From assembly GCF_050624435.1 (NCBI RefSeq), contig NC_134537.1, positions 14,752,584-14,816,583 of the forward strand: 64,000 bases of DNA, written 5' to 3'. Source of the DNA: Tenrec ecaudatus. Taxonomy: Eukaryota; Chordata; Mammalia; Afrosoricida; Tenrecidae. Below, piece after piece: positions 11,196 through 22,749 of the stretch. The notes under the pieces are model-generated. The model worked only from the letters and a program-made list of their open reading frames with translations, ran no database searches and was not told the DNA's origin. How positions within the stretch are numbered: position 1 is the first letter of the stretch; each line of letters opens with the position of its first letter. Position numbers and translations under genes: made by a program.

Positions 11196-12150
11196 TTTTT
11201 TAAAAAATTAAAGCATTTTATTGGGGGCTCTTACAGCTCTTACAACAATCCATAGATCAACCATATCAGTCACATCTGTGCATATGTTGCCATCACCATT
11301 TTCAAAGCATTCTCTTTCTACTTGAGCCCTTGGTCTCAGCTCCTCTTTTTTTTCCCTCCCTCCCCAACCTTCCTACCCTTGTGAACCCTTAATAAATTAT
11401 AATTATTATTTTCATGTCTTACCCCATACACTGTCTCCCCTCACCTGCATTCTGTTGTTCATCCTGTGTATATGTGTTCCCTTTCTGAGGGTACGTGTCA
11501 AGTAGGGCCATGATGTAAGAACTGATTGTTTTTAAATTGGAGCTAGAATTTAATGCAAGCCCCAAACCCATTCCTGGATCTATGTTTGTTTTTAATCTGC
11601 TTTTGGATCCCTTTCAAAACCTCCTTGTTAATTTTTGGTACAGAGCCTTATCCCTCATCTCCCTGAAACATAGTGATCTTCCATTAATATTGTCTTTGGT
11701 TACCCCTGGTACTAATTTTTTGAAGCCCTGTTGAGAGAAGGATATTGGGCCAAGCCAGGCTAACTCCGAATCACAGTACCTGAATTATTCACTTGTACAG
11801 AAGCAATCAATTCATGGTTGGACACAGTTAACACAAACAATGGGAGTTGATTGTCAGGGGAATTTTACAATAATTTTCACAAAGAATGTCAGTCACAGGA
11901 TTTTCAGGATCACATATATCTTAATACAGCATTGATGTGGCAGGACCTTGTTTTTCTGCCTACCAACAGTTCAACAATCTTGGTACAGCGGTCTTCCGCA
12001 TCCTCAGATGTCATGAATTTCAGTCTTATGTCCCTCGTATTGCCTGTATTTCTTGTATTCAAAAATAAAAGGCCTGACGATGTCATCTGACCTCTTCTAC
12101 CTTCACAAAAAAGGAGGAAGAGAACTATCATCTTCAGCATAAGCTGCCTA
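11196..12150 (-). mobile_element. L1 3' UTR, mosaic of types A and B
   Basis: The 3' end (11205-11470) follows type A: 'ttttattgggggctcttac', 'ttgagcccttggtctcagct'. The upstream part (from about 11480) follows type B as at 37.3-38.7 kb: 'attggagctagaatttaatg', 'aaacatagtgatcttcc', 'ttggttacccctggtac', 'ctaccaacagttcaacaatc'. Either the boundary marks a recombinant subfamily or a nested insertion. No ORF2 remains. Confidence 0.65.
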
Positions 12151-12169
12151 AACCCATTCGTGTGAAGTG

Positions 12170-12835
12170 AGCCCTACATGACCGTATCCTTCAACCTCCT
12201 TACCAATTCTGACACCAACTATCCCTCCTAATCCTAAGACCAACAATCCCTTGCAAAGCTCTCTGTTTGGTTAGAAAATTCACTGTGATGGTTACACAGA
12301 CTTCAGATACCATGCTCATGATGATGAGCTTTATTAGGGAATTTTAGAATCAGGGATCATAAATGTTCGGGATACAGTCCTTTGTTCAAGAGAGCCTCTT
12401 CTCAACTGTACTGGCAGGATGCCTCTTTCTGGTACATGGCCTTTCAGTACATGGCCACTGGCTTCTGACCTGCTCTGGTAATGTTACTTATAATGCTGTC
12501 AATAAATGCCCCCCAAAGAATACTAGGCCTTCATAAGTCCCAGCCCAAAGGTACTCAGCTCTAGCTGCATGGATCAGCAGACCTGGCACCTCAATTTAGA
12601 CTCCCCACTGTACAAACAAGCCTCATGCCCAAAGGCCCTCAGTTTTGCTCGCTATGAGAGCTGGGAAGCTCACTACTCCATCTCGTGCTCTGTGTCCTTG
12701 TTCTGCAGCTCCCACACCTCTGCTACTGCTCTGGTGTCACTGTGTTCTATCCCTGGATCAGATGGCTCAATGTGCAGGGATCATAGGATCCAAAGAATAT
12801 GCTCCACTTGCAGCTCTTCTCTCTTCACGATCATG
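12170..12835 (+). repeat. unclassified LTR-like repeat, copy 2
   Basis: Matches the reverse complement of 5090-5570 over at least 470 bp and resembles 47.06-47.58 kb more distantly. Blocks include 'ttctgacaccaactatcc', 'gatgatgagctttatta', 'tgtcaataaatgccccc' and 'gtactcagctctagctgca'. It ends next to an MLT2-like LTR at 12842. Strand is arbitrary. Confidence 0.5.
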
Positions 12836-12841
12836 AGATTC

Positions 12842-13181
12842 TGTGGTAGTTAAACAATTTTATGTCAACTTGATAAAAAAATGAAGGGATGGAGTCTAGC
12901 CTGTCAATCAGGTCACAGCCCTATGGATCCCTCCTTGCAGGGTGTGGCCTCCTGGGAACACCTAGAGGGCTCTGGGAACTTCTTCTTCCTTCCTGGGTGC
13001 AGGCCACACTCTCTGTTTCATCTTCCTACTGACAAGCCACATGGAGCCAGGCTGATGGCAGGCAGAGCCCTGGAGAAGCGTCCACCACCATTAGCTTTAC
13101 AAAACCTTTCACCCACTGGCCTATGATCTTCCTGAATTTGCATACAATCACTGCATACAATATTATATGTATAGAACATGT
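12842..13181 (+). repeat. ERVL/MLT2-like LTR, 5' part
   Basis: Sense copy starting 'tgtggtagtt' then 'ttatgtcaacttgataaa', 'ggagtctagcctgtcaatca', 'gtggcctcctggg' and 'cccactggcctatgatcttc'. It stops where an L1 3' end begins at 13183. The missing 3' half is not found beyond that L1, so part was deleted on or after insertion. Confidence 0.65.
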
Positions 13182-13182
13182 T

Positions 13183-14560
13183 TTTTAATCATTTTACTGG
13201 GGGATCATAAAACTCATCCCAATCCATACATCGATTGAATCAGGCATGTTTGTACATATGTCACCTTCATTCTTTTCTAGACATTTACTTTCTATTGAGC
13301 CCTTGGTAACAGCTCCTCTTCCCCCCCACCTCCACCTCCCCACCTTCATACCCCCCTGATAGATTGTACATTGTTATTATTTTCATCTCTCACACCAACC
13401 GCTGTCTCCCTTCCCCCATGTTTTCTGGTTTTCTACCCCCTGTAGAGGGGTTTATGATTATATGTTGATCATTGTGATCGGTTCCCCCTTTCTCTCCCCC
13501 TCTTCCTCTACCCTTCTGCTATCACTATTCCCACTCCTATTCTTGGATTAGGTGTGTTGTGAACTCCCATCTCTTATCTACACCTATGTACATGTTCCAG
13601 TCTAGTCTGAATGGAGAAGTAGCACTGGGGTTATGGTAGTGGGGGATGAGGAAGCCTCAAGGAACCAGAGGAATATAGTGTGTTTCATCAATGCTTTACT
13701 ACACTCTGATGACCCATCCCTTCCCTGTGCCCCCTCTGTCGGGAGATTGTTCCATTGTCGGTATACCTGCCTGTATAGGATAGACACAGGAGGCATGCCC
13801 CAGGAGAGAGCAACAGGAACAATGGTCCCTGGGAGACCTTGGAGGTGAGGGCAGTCGGGGAAGAGGGCGGTGATCAGGCTGTGCCATGGATAGGGAAACA
13901 ACTGGGGTGTTAGTGTCAATAACAAGGAGGAGATAGGGATCTGAAGGGGAAGGTAACAGAGCAACAGCAAACTAGCTAAGAGGAGGTACCCAGAGACGGA
14001 AATAACAAGAAAGTGACAGTGGGGCAGGAGGAAGGTAAAAGGAAATAGAGGAAGGATGAAGGAAGCAAAGCAATTGGTAGAGGTAGAAACCTAGCAGTGT
14101 ACATATGTAAATATAATAATCCACAAAAATAGAGGTATCAACCCATGTACATATATTTATATTACAATATACTGAGGTATGGGATGGACTTCCAGCCTCT
14201 GCTCATACCCTCCCTCAATACAAGAACACTTTGATCTAACAAATCAGCAGTCTGAGATGTTCACCCTCCCAACACAAACGCTGAAGACAAAACAGGTGCA
14301 TAAGCAAATGTGATGAAGAAGGTGGGTGGTACCCGGCTATTAAAAGATATAGTGCCTGGGGTCTTAAAGGCTTGATGTTACACAAGACATCATTCAGCAA
14401 TGAAGCAACAAGTCCACATGGAAGAAGCCCATGGCTGGTGTAATCATGAGGAGTCACAGGGACCAGGTAATAAGCATCAGCAGATACATAACAAACAAAA
14501 ACATATTGTTGAGAATGGGAGGGGCTGGAGCAGAGATACAAAGCCCATGGGTAGACAATG
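13183..14560 (-). mobile_element. L1 3' UTR, type A, with 5' inversion
   Basis: 13183-13785 is a minus-strand type-A 3' end (T run, 'cattttactgggggatc', 'ctattgagcccttggta'). 13790-14560 is the next upstream part of the same UTR in plus orientation ('ctcataccctccctcaat', 'ggggtcttaaaggcttga', 'aagtccacatggaagaagcc'). Both parts reach the same element position, near 'gacaatgga', at 13755 and 14555. The order fits twin-primed reverse transcription: the 5' part is inverted next to the 3' part. Non-coding. Confidence 0.7.
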
Positions 14561-15744
14561 GACCAATCTCCCTTTGTCCCTTACCTTAAGGAGCATTTTG
14601 CACCTCTTGTCTCTTGCATGCCTGGTGCTCCCTTTGACGCATTCCCCTTGAGGGTTTGGAATATTCAAGGTTAGGACTTTTCCCGTTTGCTTGATGTGTG
14701 TATGACAAGAGGCCTGCATGCCAACACCCCATTGGTAAAGAAACTCAAGGCTCCTCTCCTGCTCTCTCCTTTCCTAAGAATGGAGTTGCGCCCCCTGGAC
14801 CACTCTTTCTGTCTTCTTTGCCTTCTGATTTATGCATGTCAGCATGTCGCCCTGCAGGACTGTTCAACTGTGGGGCTGGACCCACCATCTCCCTGAAAAC
14901 AGTGGAGGCAAATCCCCTAATTACGATCAATTATAGTCTGGGGAATTTTAATAAGGCTTTTAGGAAAGATAAACTGTTCTTCCTCGTGACTTTTCATATG
15001 AGCTGGAAAAACATCTGAAGGGTCTTTTGAATAAGTTTGCTCTTTCATAAGAGAAACCTACCTAGGAATAAAAATAAGAGGATATTAGACGAGAACCTGA
15101 CCATTTCTTTAAGCTATCCATTGACACTATATACGTAGCCCTGCCTAATGCCCCCAGGCTTCTCAGTTACTTGAGCTGATGCTATACCCTCTTTAACCAC
15201 TAAGTTCCTTGGGAATGGGTTTTCAGCCTCACATTAAGAAGAATTTTACCTTAGAAAAGGTCCTTCTCACAAAAGATAATTTAATTTGAGACTGTACCCT
15301 TTAGTCAAATGACATTATAAAGTTAATTTACTGACTTAATAATGTTTAATGAAATATAATCGAACTTCCAAAATATACCTTTGGTGATCATTTTAAAGTC
15401 ACGATCATTTATATTGTTTGAATTTTTTTTTCAGGATTTAAGGTATTTCCATAATATTCTCTTACTAATTCCTACAGTGTCCTTTTGAACAGCCCAGGAC
15501 AGGCATGCCTATCTACTAATATAATAGTCCTGTTCCCTCTTGTACTTCCTGAGGGAAGGTGCAATACCAACAGAGGAGATCACCTGTATAAGCCCCTATA
15601 GAAAAGTACAGGCAGGATATCACTGTACAAATCAGAATAAACATGGCGGCATAAATTCATCACCATTTGAGAGACTATTTTTTCAATAAGAACTTTTAAT
15701 AAGATGAATATAAAATTGGTACATTCTATAACTGCATGGCTGTA
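14561..15744. other. anonymous DNA
   Basis: About 1.2 kb with no gene or repeat I can name. It is AT-rich in its second half. Confidence 0.5.
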
Positions 15745-15850
15745 CCTACAAGGTCTAATGTGTGCCTGACTTAAATAAACCATGATATTTTCAACTGACT
15801 CCTATGAAAGCTGGACAATGAATAAAGAAGACCACAGAAGAATTAATGCA
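15745..15850 (+). mobile_element. BovB/RTE LINE internal fragment
   Basis: 'gtgtgcctgac', 'catgatattttcaactg', 'gaaagctggacaatgaataa' and 'gaagaccacagaagaatt' correspond to the RTE C-terminal coding motif seen on the minus strand at 59.5-59.6 kb (CESWTLDKEDRRR). The fragment ends abruptly against an L1 UTR. Confidence 0.65.
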
Positions 15851-17702
15851 GGACTGACCCAAACCAAGCTATGTTGACCCCCTCCCCAGTAGAATGTAAT
15901 ACAGAAGACGGCACTGAAGACATAGCCCAGGAGATAGAGACCTCACAGGTACAAACTAAGAGGGAAAGTGAGAGAGAGAGAACTTCATTATGGCCCACCA
16001 AGCCCCGGGGACAACACCCCTGCTCACAGCAGCCAATGCACACAGAGGACTATAGGGCTGGCCCTACCACGAGACACGACATACCCTCACTGACCTATAG
16101 CACTACGTGGGTGTGGAAAGTGTGCCTGGTCTGTCGCCCACAGAGTGGGGCAAAAAGTGGAGTGGAACAGAGCAGCAAGGGGAGCAAAGTAACGAAGTCC
16201 CCAAGGAATCCTGAAAATAGACTTCTGACTCAGGGGACACGGCTTGGCACCTCATCAGACCCAATTAGAAAACATTCATAAGGGTCAGCAGACAAACCTG
16301 GAACTATTTATGGGGTCTTCTTGTTATTATTGGTGGGTTTTTCTTTCTTTTGCTCTATGTCTATATAAGACAGCACAAACAATCCTGAAAACAACGAGGC
16401 CAGCTGTTCCCGGAAGGACAGATGAGGGTGTGGGGAGGAGGAGCAGGGAGCCAACAAACTCAGGGGTAAGGGAACAATAAGAGATTTAAAATTGATGGCA
16501 AGGAGGGTGTATAATGCCTGGTGGGGTTTGGCCAAGTACAATGTATCTGAGAGGAATTACTGAGAGCAGAATGGAGAGTGAGCATGATAGTGGGAAAGGT
16601 GAAAGAAAGAACCAGGAGGCAAACACTATTTATAGAGGTAGAGCTATAGGCATGTATATGTGTTTAGGGAGGCCTTGAGTAGAGGCCCAAAGTTCAACTG
16701 CTATGTTAATAGTGAACATATAAATATATGTACTTTGACCTACAGCCCTATCATTATAAATCAATATGCTTACATATATACATGCCTATAGCTCTAAACA
16801 CAAGAATATTTTTTGCTAATAACCTGGCACTCTTTGATACTCACCTTCCTGACACAATCATTGAAGATAAAATGGGTACATAAGGAAATACAGTGAAGGA
16901 AGTGGATGGTGCCCTGCTATCAAAAGATATAGCATTTGGGTTCTTGATGTTTCCAGCCATCTAGCAGAAAAACAATTAAGCCCACATGGAAGAAGCATAC
17001 CAGTCTGTGTGAACATGAGGTGTCGACAGGATCAGGTATCAGGTATCAAAAGATCCAAAACAAACGATTATATCGAGGACAAAGAGGGGAGTTGAAGTGG
17101 AGACCCAAAGCCCTTCTATAGACAATTGGACAGCCCCTCTCAGAAGGGTTACAAGGAAGGGACGATTCAGCCAGGGTGCTGTATAGCACCGACAAAACAT
17201 ACATCATCCTCTAGTTCCTCCTCCTACCCATTACCATGACCCAGTTCTACCTTACAAATCTGGCTAGACCGGAGTACACATTGGTACAGATAAGAGCTCT
17301 GGACACATGGTATGCAGGACAGATAAACCCCTCAGGAAGTAGTGGGAGTAGTGATATCATGAGAGTAGAGCGATTGGGGTGGGGGTGGGGGTGAGGGATG
17401 GGGGAGAAAGGGGAAACCCATCACAAGGTTTAATATATAGCCCCCACCTCCCACAGAGGGTATTAATAACAGAAATGTGGGTGAAGGGAGACAACAGAGC
17501 ATGAAAGACAGGAAATAACAATAATAATATATAATTGATCAAGGCTTCATTAGGGTGGGAGGGAGAGGAGAAAAGAGCTGATACTAAGGGCAAAAGTAGA
17601 AGGAAAATGTTTTGGAATTGTTGATGGCAACCTATATGCATGCAGTTGAATGATAGATGGTTATAAGATTTGTAAGAGCTCCCCAATAAAATATTACAAA
17701 GT
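15851..17702 (+). mobile_element. L1 3' UTR, type A (long copy)
   Basis: About 1.85 kb of type-A UTR, colinear with the reverse complement of 25150-27080. Upstream match: 'ttgaccccctcccc' with the inverse of 27.06 kb. Middle match: 'ggtcagcagacaaacctgg' with the inverse of 26.6 kb. It ends 'ccccaataaaatattacaaa'. No reverse transcriptase frame. Local frames of 136 and 129 codons lie on opposite strands and are chance. Confidence 0.75.
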
Positions 17703-17756
17703 GAGAGAGGATACAAATTAAAATAATAATAGTAATAATAATGCATTTAAATTATG

Positions 17757-18110
17757 ATGTTAGCGGAGAGTGTTGAAAACACTGTGGACTGGCAGAAGAA
17801 CAAGGGGCTCTGTTTTAGAAGAAATATAGCCAGATGGCTTCTTCGAAGCAAGGATGGTGAGACTTGGTCACATATACTTTGGGCAGGCTATTAAAAGGGA
17901 CCGGGTCCTGGAGAAGAACACATGTTTGGTAAAGTAGAAGGGCAACAAAAAAAGATGAGACCTCCGCTGAGACCAATTGGCATGGTGGCTGAAACAATGG
18001 GCTGCGACCAAATCAGTGTGAGAGCGGGGCAGAGTGGGCAGTGTTTTGTTCTGTTGAATGTGAAGTCACTAAGGGTCTAAATGGACTTGATGCCACCCAA
18101 CAACAAAAAC
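17757..18110 (+). mobile_element. BovB/RTE LINE 3' end
   Basis: Covers the end of the RTE coding part and the tail: 'actgtggactggcagaagaa', 'ttcgaagcaaggatggtgag', 'ctggagaagaacac', 'gaaacaatgggctgcgac' and the ending 'gatgccacccaacaacaaaa'. Inserted directly downstream of the L1 end at 17702. Truncated at its 5' end. Confidence 0.8.
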
Positions 18111-18247
18111 AGATGTAAGGTGATCTGGCTTGTAGTCTACTTGATGACAACAAACAAACCATGTAGATGTTTAGTCAACATATTTTAATGTCTTTCTTTT
18201 TGTCCTTCATTATATGCATGTTTTATAAGGGCTAAAAAAAAAGACAT

Positions 18248-18355
18248 CACTTTAAACACTGAGGTGTGCCTGACCCACACCTTAGCCTTTTCAATCTTCT
18301 CATAGGCATCTACAAGCTAGGCAAGGAATAAAGACCCAAGAAGCACGCCTGGAAA
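18248..18355 (+). mobile_element. BovB/RTE LINE fragment
   Basis: Short diverged piece: 'gaggtgtgcctgaccca', 'ccttttcaatcttctcata', 'aggaataaagaccca', matching the segment just upstream of the RTE C-terminus. Confidence 0.55.
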
Positions 18356-18824
18356 GGATAAATCCACGAAGAGAAGGATGTACAGGAAAGACTGCTGCTC
18401 TTTTGCTTGAAAAGGATTTTTTTCAAGAAAGAGAGTTTGTTATGATTAAATGTTGAAATGTGGTTGAATTAAATAAAGAAGCGCCGGAGATGGCTAGAAG
18501 TGGTGAGTGGCATATACTCCAGCTTGGCAAGTAATTGGCCTACATTGCGTTGAGGTTCAATTTCTCTTCCACCACTTAGAACATAGATGTAATGCTCCTA
18601 ACTCCATCAAGCTCTCTCTTTCGAGTCAGAGGGTTTCTGCACCTGCAGCACCTTCTCTCCAGAGAGCAAATGCCCCTGCGTGCATGCAGAGATACATCTA
18701 GTTCTGTCCTCAAACCCAATTCAGCCTGTCCTTCCTGGTTATCCCTATCCTCTACTCTATTTGGATGCCTCTTCTTTTACTCTACTGCATGTTACCTTCC
18801 AGTTATCAACATGTGTTCTTTCTG
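18356..18824. other. anonymous DNA
   Basis: No gene or repeat recognised. Overlapping short frames at 18507-18828 show no known family. Confidence 0.5.
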
Positions 18825-18965
18825 CTGACTCATCTATCCTTCCTATGACTATGAGCTTTATGAGAAAACAAACCATACTTTTCATCTTGACAACCTGATT
18901 GTCCCAAACAGTGCTCAATACATTTGAGCTATCGGTAGGCTAGATGAGTAAATAATGAAGGAACA
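18825..18965 (+). repeat. L2-like LINE 3' end
   Basis: 'tatgagctttatgagaaaac', 'ttttcatcttgacaacctga' and 'acagtgctcaatacatttga' followed by 'gatgagtaaataatgaagga' resemble the ancient mammalian L2 3' end ('gtgctcaataaat...'). Confidence 0.5.
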
Positions 18966-19014
18966 AACAGGAAGGGAGGCTGGGAGAGAAAGAGAAAGAG
19001 AGAGAGCATGACTA

Positions 19015-19564
19015 TATGGTAGTTACATAATCTGTTGTCAATTTGAGGATTAAGAGTGTAGGGGTGGAGTCTATCTAGGCTGTCAATCAGGATATGGCAA
19101 AAGAGGCCTCTGTGTGGGCGTGGCTTTCCCCTGAGGATTCTGGGAAAAGCTCTGGGATTTCCTCCTTGGAAGCAGAAGACACACACTCTCTCTCTGCTCA
19201 CTCCCTGGGAGACATCCCTGAGGAGAAGCTACATGGACCTACCTGATGCAGCCCTGGGTGCTGGAGAAGGGATGTTGAGACCCCTGCCAGTGCTGAGATG
19301 CTTATAATGACACAGGATCCAAAGAGTTTCTACCCGCTGTCCTGTGATCATACTGCATTCAGCATCATTGCATGTGTTTTATGAGTCTGAAGAGGACTTT
19401 ATAGATTGGTATAGGACATATAGGCTAATATCAAACTTACGGACTTGTATTGGACTGGGTTGGGATGCTTTCTTAATGTACGATTATCCTTTATATAAAA
19501 CTATCTTTAATACACATTTGTGAGCCCATGAATCTGTTTTCTCTAGTCTACCCAGACTAACACA
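19015..19564 (+). repeat. ERVL/MLT2-like solo LTR, full length
   Basis: Best sense-strand copy in the window, about 550 bp. It begins 'tatggtagtta' and ends 'cccagactaacaca'. Shared blocks: 'aggggtggagtctatctagg', 'ctctgtgtgggcgtggc', 'tgatcatactgcattcagca', 'tatgagtctgaagaggac', 'ggttgggatgctttctt'. Right end reads back as the 'tgtgttag' start of antisense copies. No internal viral genes. Flanks ('gacta', 'atggg') give no duplication. Confidence 0.7.
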
Positions 19565-20039
19565 ATGGGATAAGGAAAAATTATTCAAAGTTTATTTGGT
19601 TTGTAGAATTTTGGAAGAGGAGCTGATGCTGGCTTTCTCAACCCCTAATCCCGGCCCCCAAGCCACAACCCTGTTTCAAATGAAGTCTTTAGTTAGTTAG
19701 CTCAAGGATAACACAAGACATAAGCTATATATGACATTAAACTGCTCATGGGTTCATGTCCAAACCAATTCCCTCTGCAGGGAGGTAACATTTCTGTAGT
19801 CTTCTATGGTGCTTTTAGAATCTCTTCAGGCTACAGAGGCAACAGATTTAGTAGACATGAGGGAACTAGAAGCACATCACATGAATTGAACTGTAAAATG
19901 TCCTGGCCAATTAACAGCAAATGTTCCTAGCAATTAACAAATAGCCTGGGAACAAAGACTATCTGTGTTATTATGCTCAGTCCTGGAATGTTTATTGTCT
20001 CTTCATGTCTTTGGTTTTATAGTTGCAACATTTGAAAGA
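19565..20039. other. anonymous DNA
   Basis: No gene or repeat recognised. Confidence 0.5.
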
Positions 20040-20180
20040 TGTATATTCCATTCTTTCACTAGTTTGAAAGCTCCCTTGAGGACCCAAAACCATTCACTAC
20101 ATCTTTTTATTCACACAACACCTAGCACAGTGATTGACTCAAAGTAGAAATGCCATAAATATTTTTGAAATGGAGCTTGC
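20040..20180 (+). repeat. L2-like LINE 3' end
   Basis: 'gaaagctcccttgaggaccc', 'acctagcacagtgattgac' and 'gaaatgccataaatattttt' follow the usual L2 3' end order ('gctccttgag...', 'cctagcacagtg', 'aataaatatt'). Confidence 0.6.
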
Positions 20181-20266
20181 TACCCGAAATCTGCAGCTGA
20201 GTTTAGGCTTCCTGCCACCCAATGTCTGCACCATAGTAGAGGCATTCAAATGAAATGTTATGGGTT

Positions 20267-20369
<103 letters not shown>

Positions 20370-20571
20370 TCTATCCAAATAATGATAGGTAACCTCTTGC
20401 TGAAACTTTGGTTTTATTGAGAAGGACACTTGGAAGTCATCTAGCTCAACCAAGGCCATAAATTACTTCCTAATTCTCAAATGCAAGAGACATTTCCAGT
20501 GTTGTCTTATGATAGAGTTTAGCAAACCCCAAGAAGGGACTCCATGCTTAGCAGAGTGTTAACACAAAAAG

Positions 20572-20720
20572 AGAAATGCACTTGACAAGATGGATTGACA
20601 CAGTGGCTGCAGCCATGGGCTCAAGCATGATAACAATTGGTAGGATGGTGCAGGACCAGGCAGTTATGTCCTGGTATAGGAGTCACAAGTGACTCACTGG
20701 GACCTAACAACACTACATGT
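20572..20720 (+). mobile_element. BovB/RTE LINE 3' end
   Basis: 'agatggattgacacagtgg', 'gcagccatgggctcaagcat', 'aggatggtgcaggaccagg' and the ending 'gggacctaacaacac' are the last coding residues and tail of BovB. Confidence 0.75.
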
Positions 20721-20991
20721 GTTACTTCTCAAAACAACTCTCTGTTCTTTCGGCTTCTATGACTCTGCCCTCACTTGATCCCCTGAACATGCGTTTTGTG
20801 TGCTGTATCATTGGTTCTCCTTCTTCTGCCCACGGTTTACTGTCAGTGTCCCACAGGTTTCTGTCTCTCATCAATTGTGCTATCATCGACGTGGGGTGAA
20901 GTGAAATGGCTTGGTATGACTACTCTATCCTTAGTTTTTATAACTCCCAAAAAAATGATTTGGTAGGACCAGGCAAATAGAAACTCTAATA

Positions 20992-21177
20992 CAGTGGTTC
21001 TCCACCTTCCTAATGTCACGACCCTTTAATACAGTTCCTCATGTTGTGGTGACCCCCCCCCAAACCATACAATTATTTTCATTACTACTTCATCACTGTA
21101 AGGTTGCTACTGTTTTGAATCGAGCAACCCCTGTGAAAGGGTCGTTCCGGTCGCGACCCTCAGGTTGAGAACTGCTG
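20992..21177 (+). mobile_element. SPIN-like hAT MITE, copy 2
   Basis: A 186-bp non-autonomous element with termini 'cagtggttctccacc' and 'ggttgagaactgctg'. Interior blocks: 'ctttaatacagttcctcatg', 'ttgtggtgaccccc', 'ttactacttcatcactgtaa', 'cctgtgaaagggtcgtt'. Flanking 8-mers 'ctctaata' and 'ctttaata' agree at 7 of 8 positions, the hAT target duplication. Order and wording match the SPIN family as I know it. Confidence 0.9.
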
Positions 21178-21204
21178 CTTTAATAGATGGGTTTTGTCAG
21201 CCCA

Positions 21205-21750
21205 GGAATCATGAAGGGAAAGTTTCACATGGTTTTGTAGGCTGGCAGGTCCAAAATCTGAAGTTCAGACCAATTTACACCAAATTAGCACTCTTGAGTC
21301 ACAGGCTACAGAAATTGGCAAATCAGGTCAGGGGATCGGATGCTGGTTCAAGTCACAAAACCAGTGGTCAGGTGAGTGGAAACCAGTTCCAGGAGCTACA
21401 GCAAGGAAGCAAACTTGGCCAAAGCTACTCAGCACAGGTACAAAGAAGTCAAACATCTCGATGTAAAAGGTCTTGCTGGCTTGGCCAGGCAAAGGAACAT
21501 GTTGGGATTCACTTCAAGATAACTCCGAGTCCGGGCCCAGCAGGCTTTCAGGGAGTAACTGATGTCTGATGTTCGACACTGGTGACTCAGCACTACTGTT
21601 CTGTATTTGCTCAGCTAGAAAGGCGAGGTCACAAAGATGGCAATGATTTTGACCAGGGGCTTTGACGTAAATGTGGTTTGGATATCAGACAGGTTAATAA
21701 CTCTTAGGTACATCAGGCCTAGTCTCAGCCAGTTTCATGACCCCACCATC
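21205..21750 (-). repeat. possible LTR fragment
   Basis: 'cacatggttttgtaggctgg' with 'caggtccaaaatctg' resembles the antisense of MLT2-type LTRs. The downstream part, rich in 'ccagtggtcagg' type words, is shared with no other copy here. It is a weak call. Confidence 0.35.
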
Positions 21751-21984
21751 CTGCTTTTCTCCATTGAGGAAATAGTTTAGCACCCTAAGTAAGTTCTTGT
21801 TTTAACACATCCTGGGACCACAGCTGTCAAGACTAAGGTTAATAATACGTAAGTAAATGAAGGACTTTGAGGCCTTCCCCCTTCTCGATTCCTCCCAATC
21901 CTGCTTGTGCTCTCAAAGCAAATCAATCTTTTCACAGCTCTATGCTTTGGTCCTTCCACTCTCTTGCCTATTGTCTAGTTTTAA

Positions 21985-22503
21985 ACAGAAGCACCACAAA
22001 TGGATGGCTTTCATAAACAGAAATACATTCTCTCACAACTTAAGAGTCTAAAAATCAAAATTCAGAGTGCCAACTGTAGAGGAAAGCATTCTTTCTCAAC
22101 TGGCTCTGGGGAAAGGTCCCTGTCTCCTCTCGGCGTCTGTTGGGCTAGTGTCTATTTTACCCTGGAAGTAGAAGCTTCACAGTGCAGGGACCCCAGGGCC
22201 AAAGTATGAGCCTCTCCCCCACCCCACCCCCCAGGCTCTTCTTCACTGGTAGTAGCAGGTTCTTCCAATCTCAGATCACTTTTTTCTCCTGTGACCTCTT
22301 ATAAGATAAAAGGTGTTGTAGCCTCCAGCACAGGACCATAGCTAGATTAAGGTTGTTGCATCTCACAACTAGTCAGATTACATCACTGAGGATCATCATG
22401 CCTTTGCTATGTTACATCATTACATATCTACCAAACCAATTAAGGTCATGGCTCAGCCTATTGGACACATGTTTTGAGGGGACACAATTCAATCCATGAC
22501 ACC
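21985..22503 (-). repeat. MLT1-like (MaLR) LTR, antisense
   Basis: Antisense order of the MaLR LTR is complete: 'caccacaaatggatggct', 'aaacagaaatacattctctc', 'tcctgtgacctcttataaga', 'gattacatcactgagg' and the end 'ggggacacaattcaatccat'. About 520 bp, ending near 'gaca'. No internal viral genes. Confidence 0.7.
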
Positions 22504-22749
22504 CAGATTAGTAGACAGCTTTATTGTTCATGGGCTACCACTGTCCTGTTAAGATTAAGGAGGCATACTGAGATAACCTAAGTGATATGTGGGACTACAC
22601 CCCTGCACTTCAACAGCTTCAAGCTTACATAAAATCTAACTGCCACAGTCACTTTATTTTTTCTTTCCCACTAAATTGGGACCTATACATTGCTTGCATA
22701 GTGTTTATATCATTTTTTTAAACTACGTTCTTCTTATGCATATATGTAA

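Noticed and set aside
15871..16281. 136-codon plus frame
   Set aside because: It lies in non-coding L1 type-A UTR and its counterpart in the 26.6-27.1 kb copy is not the same open frame.
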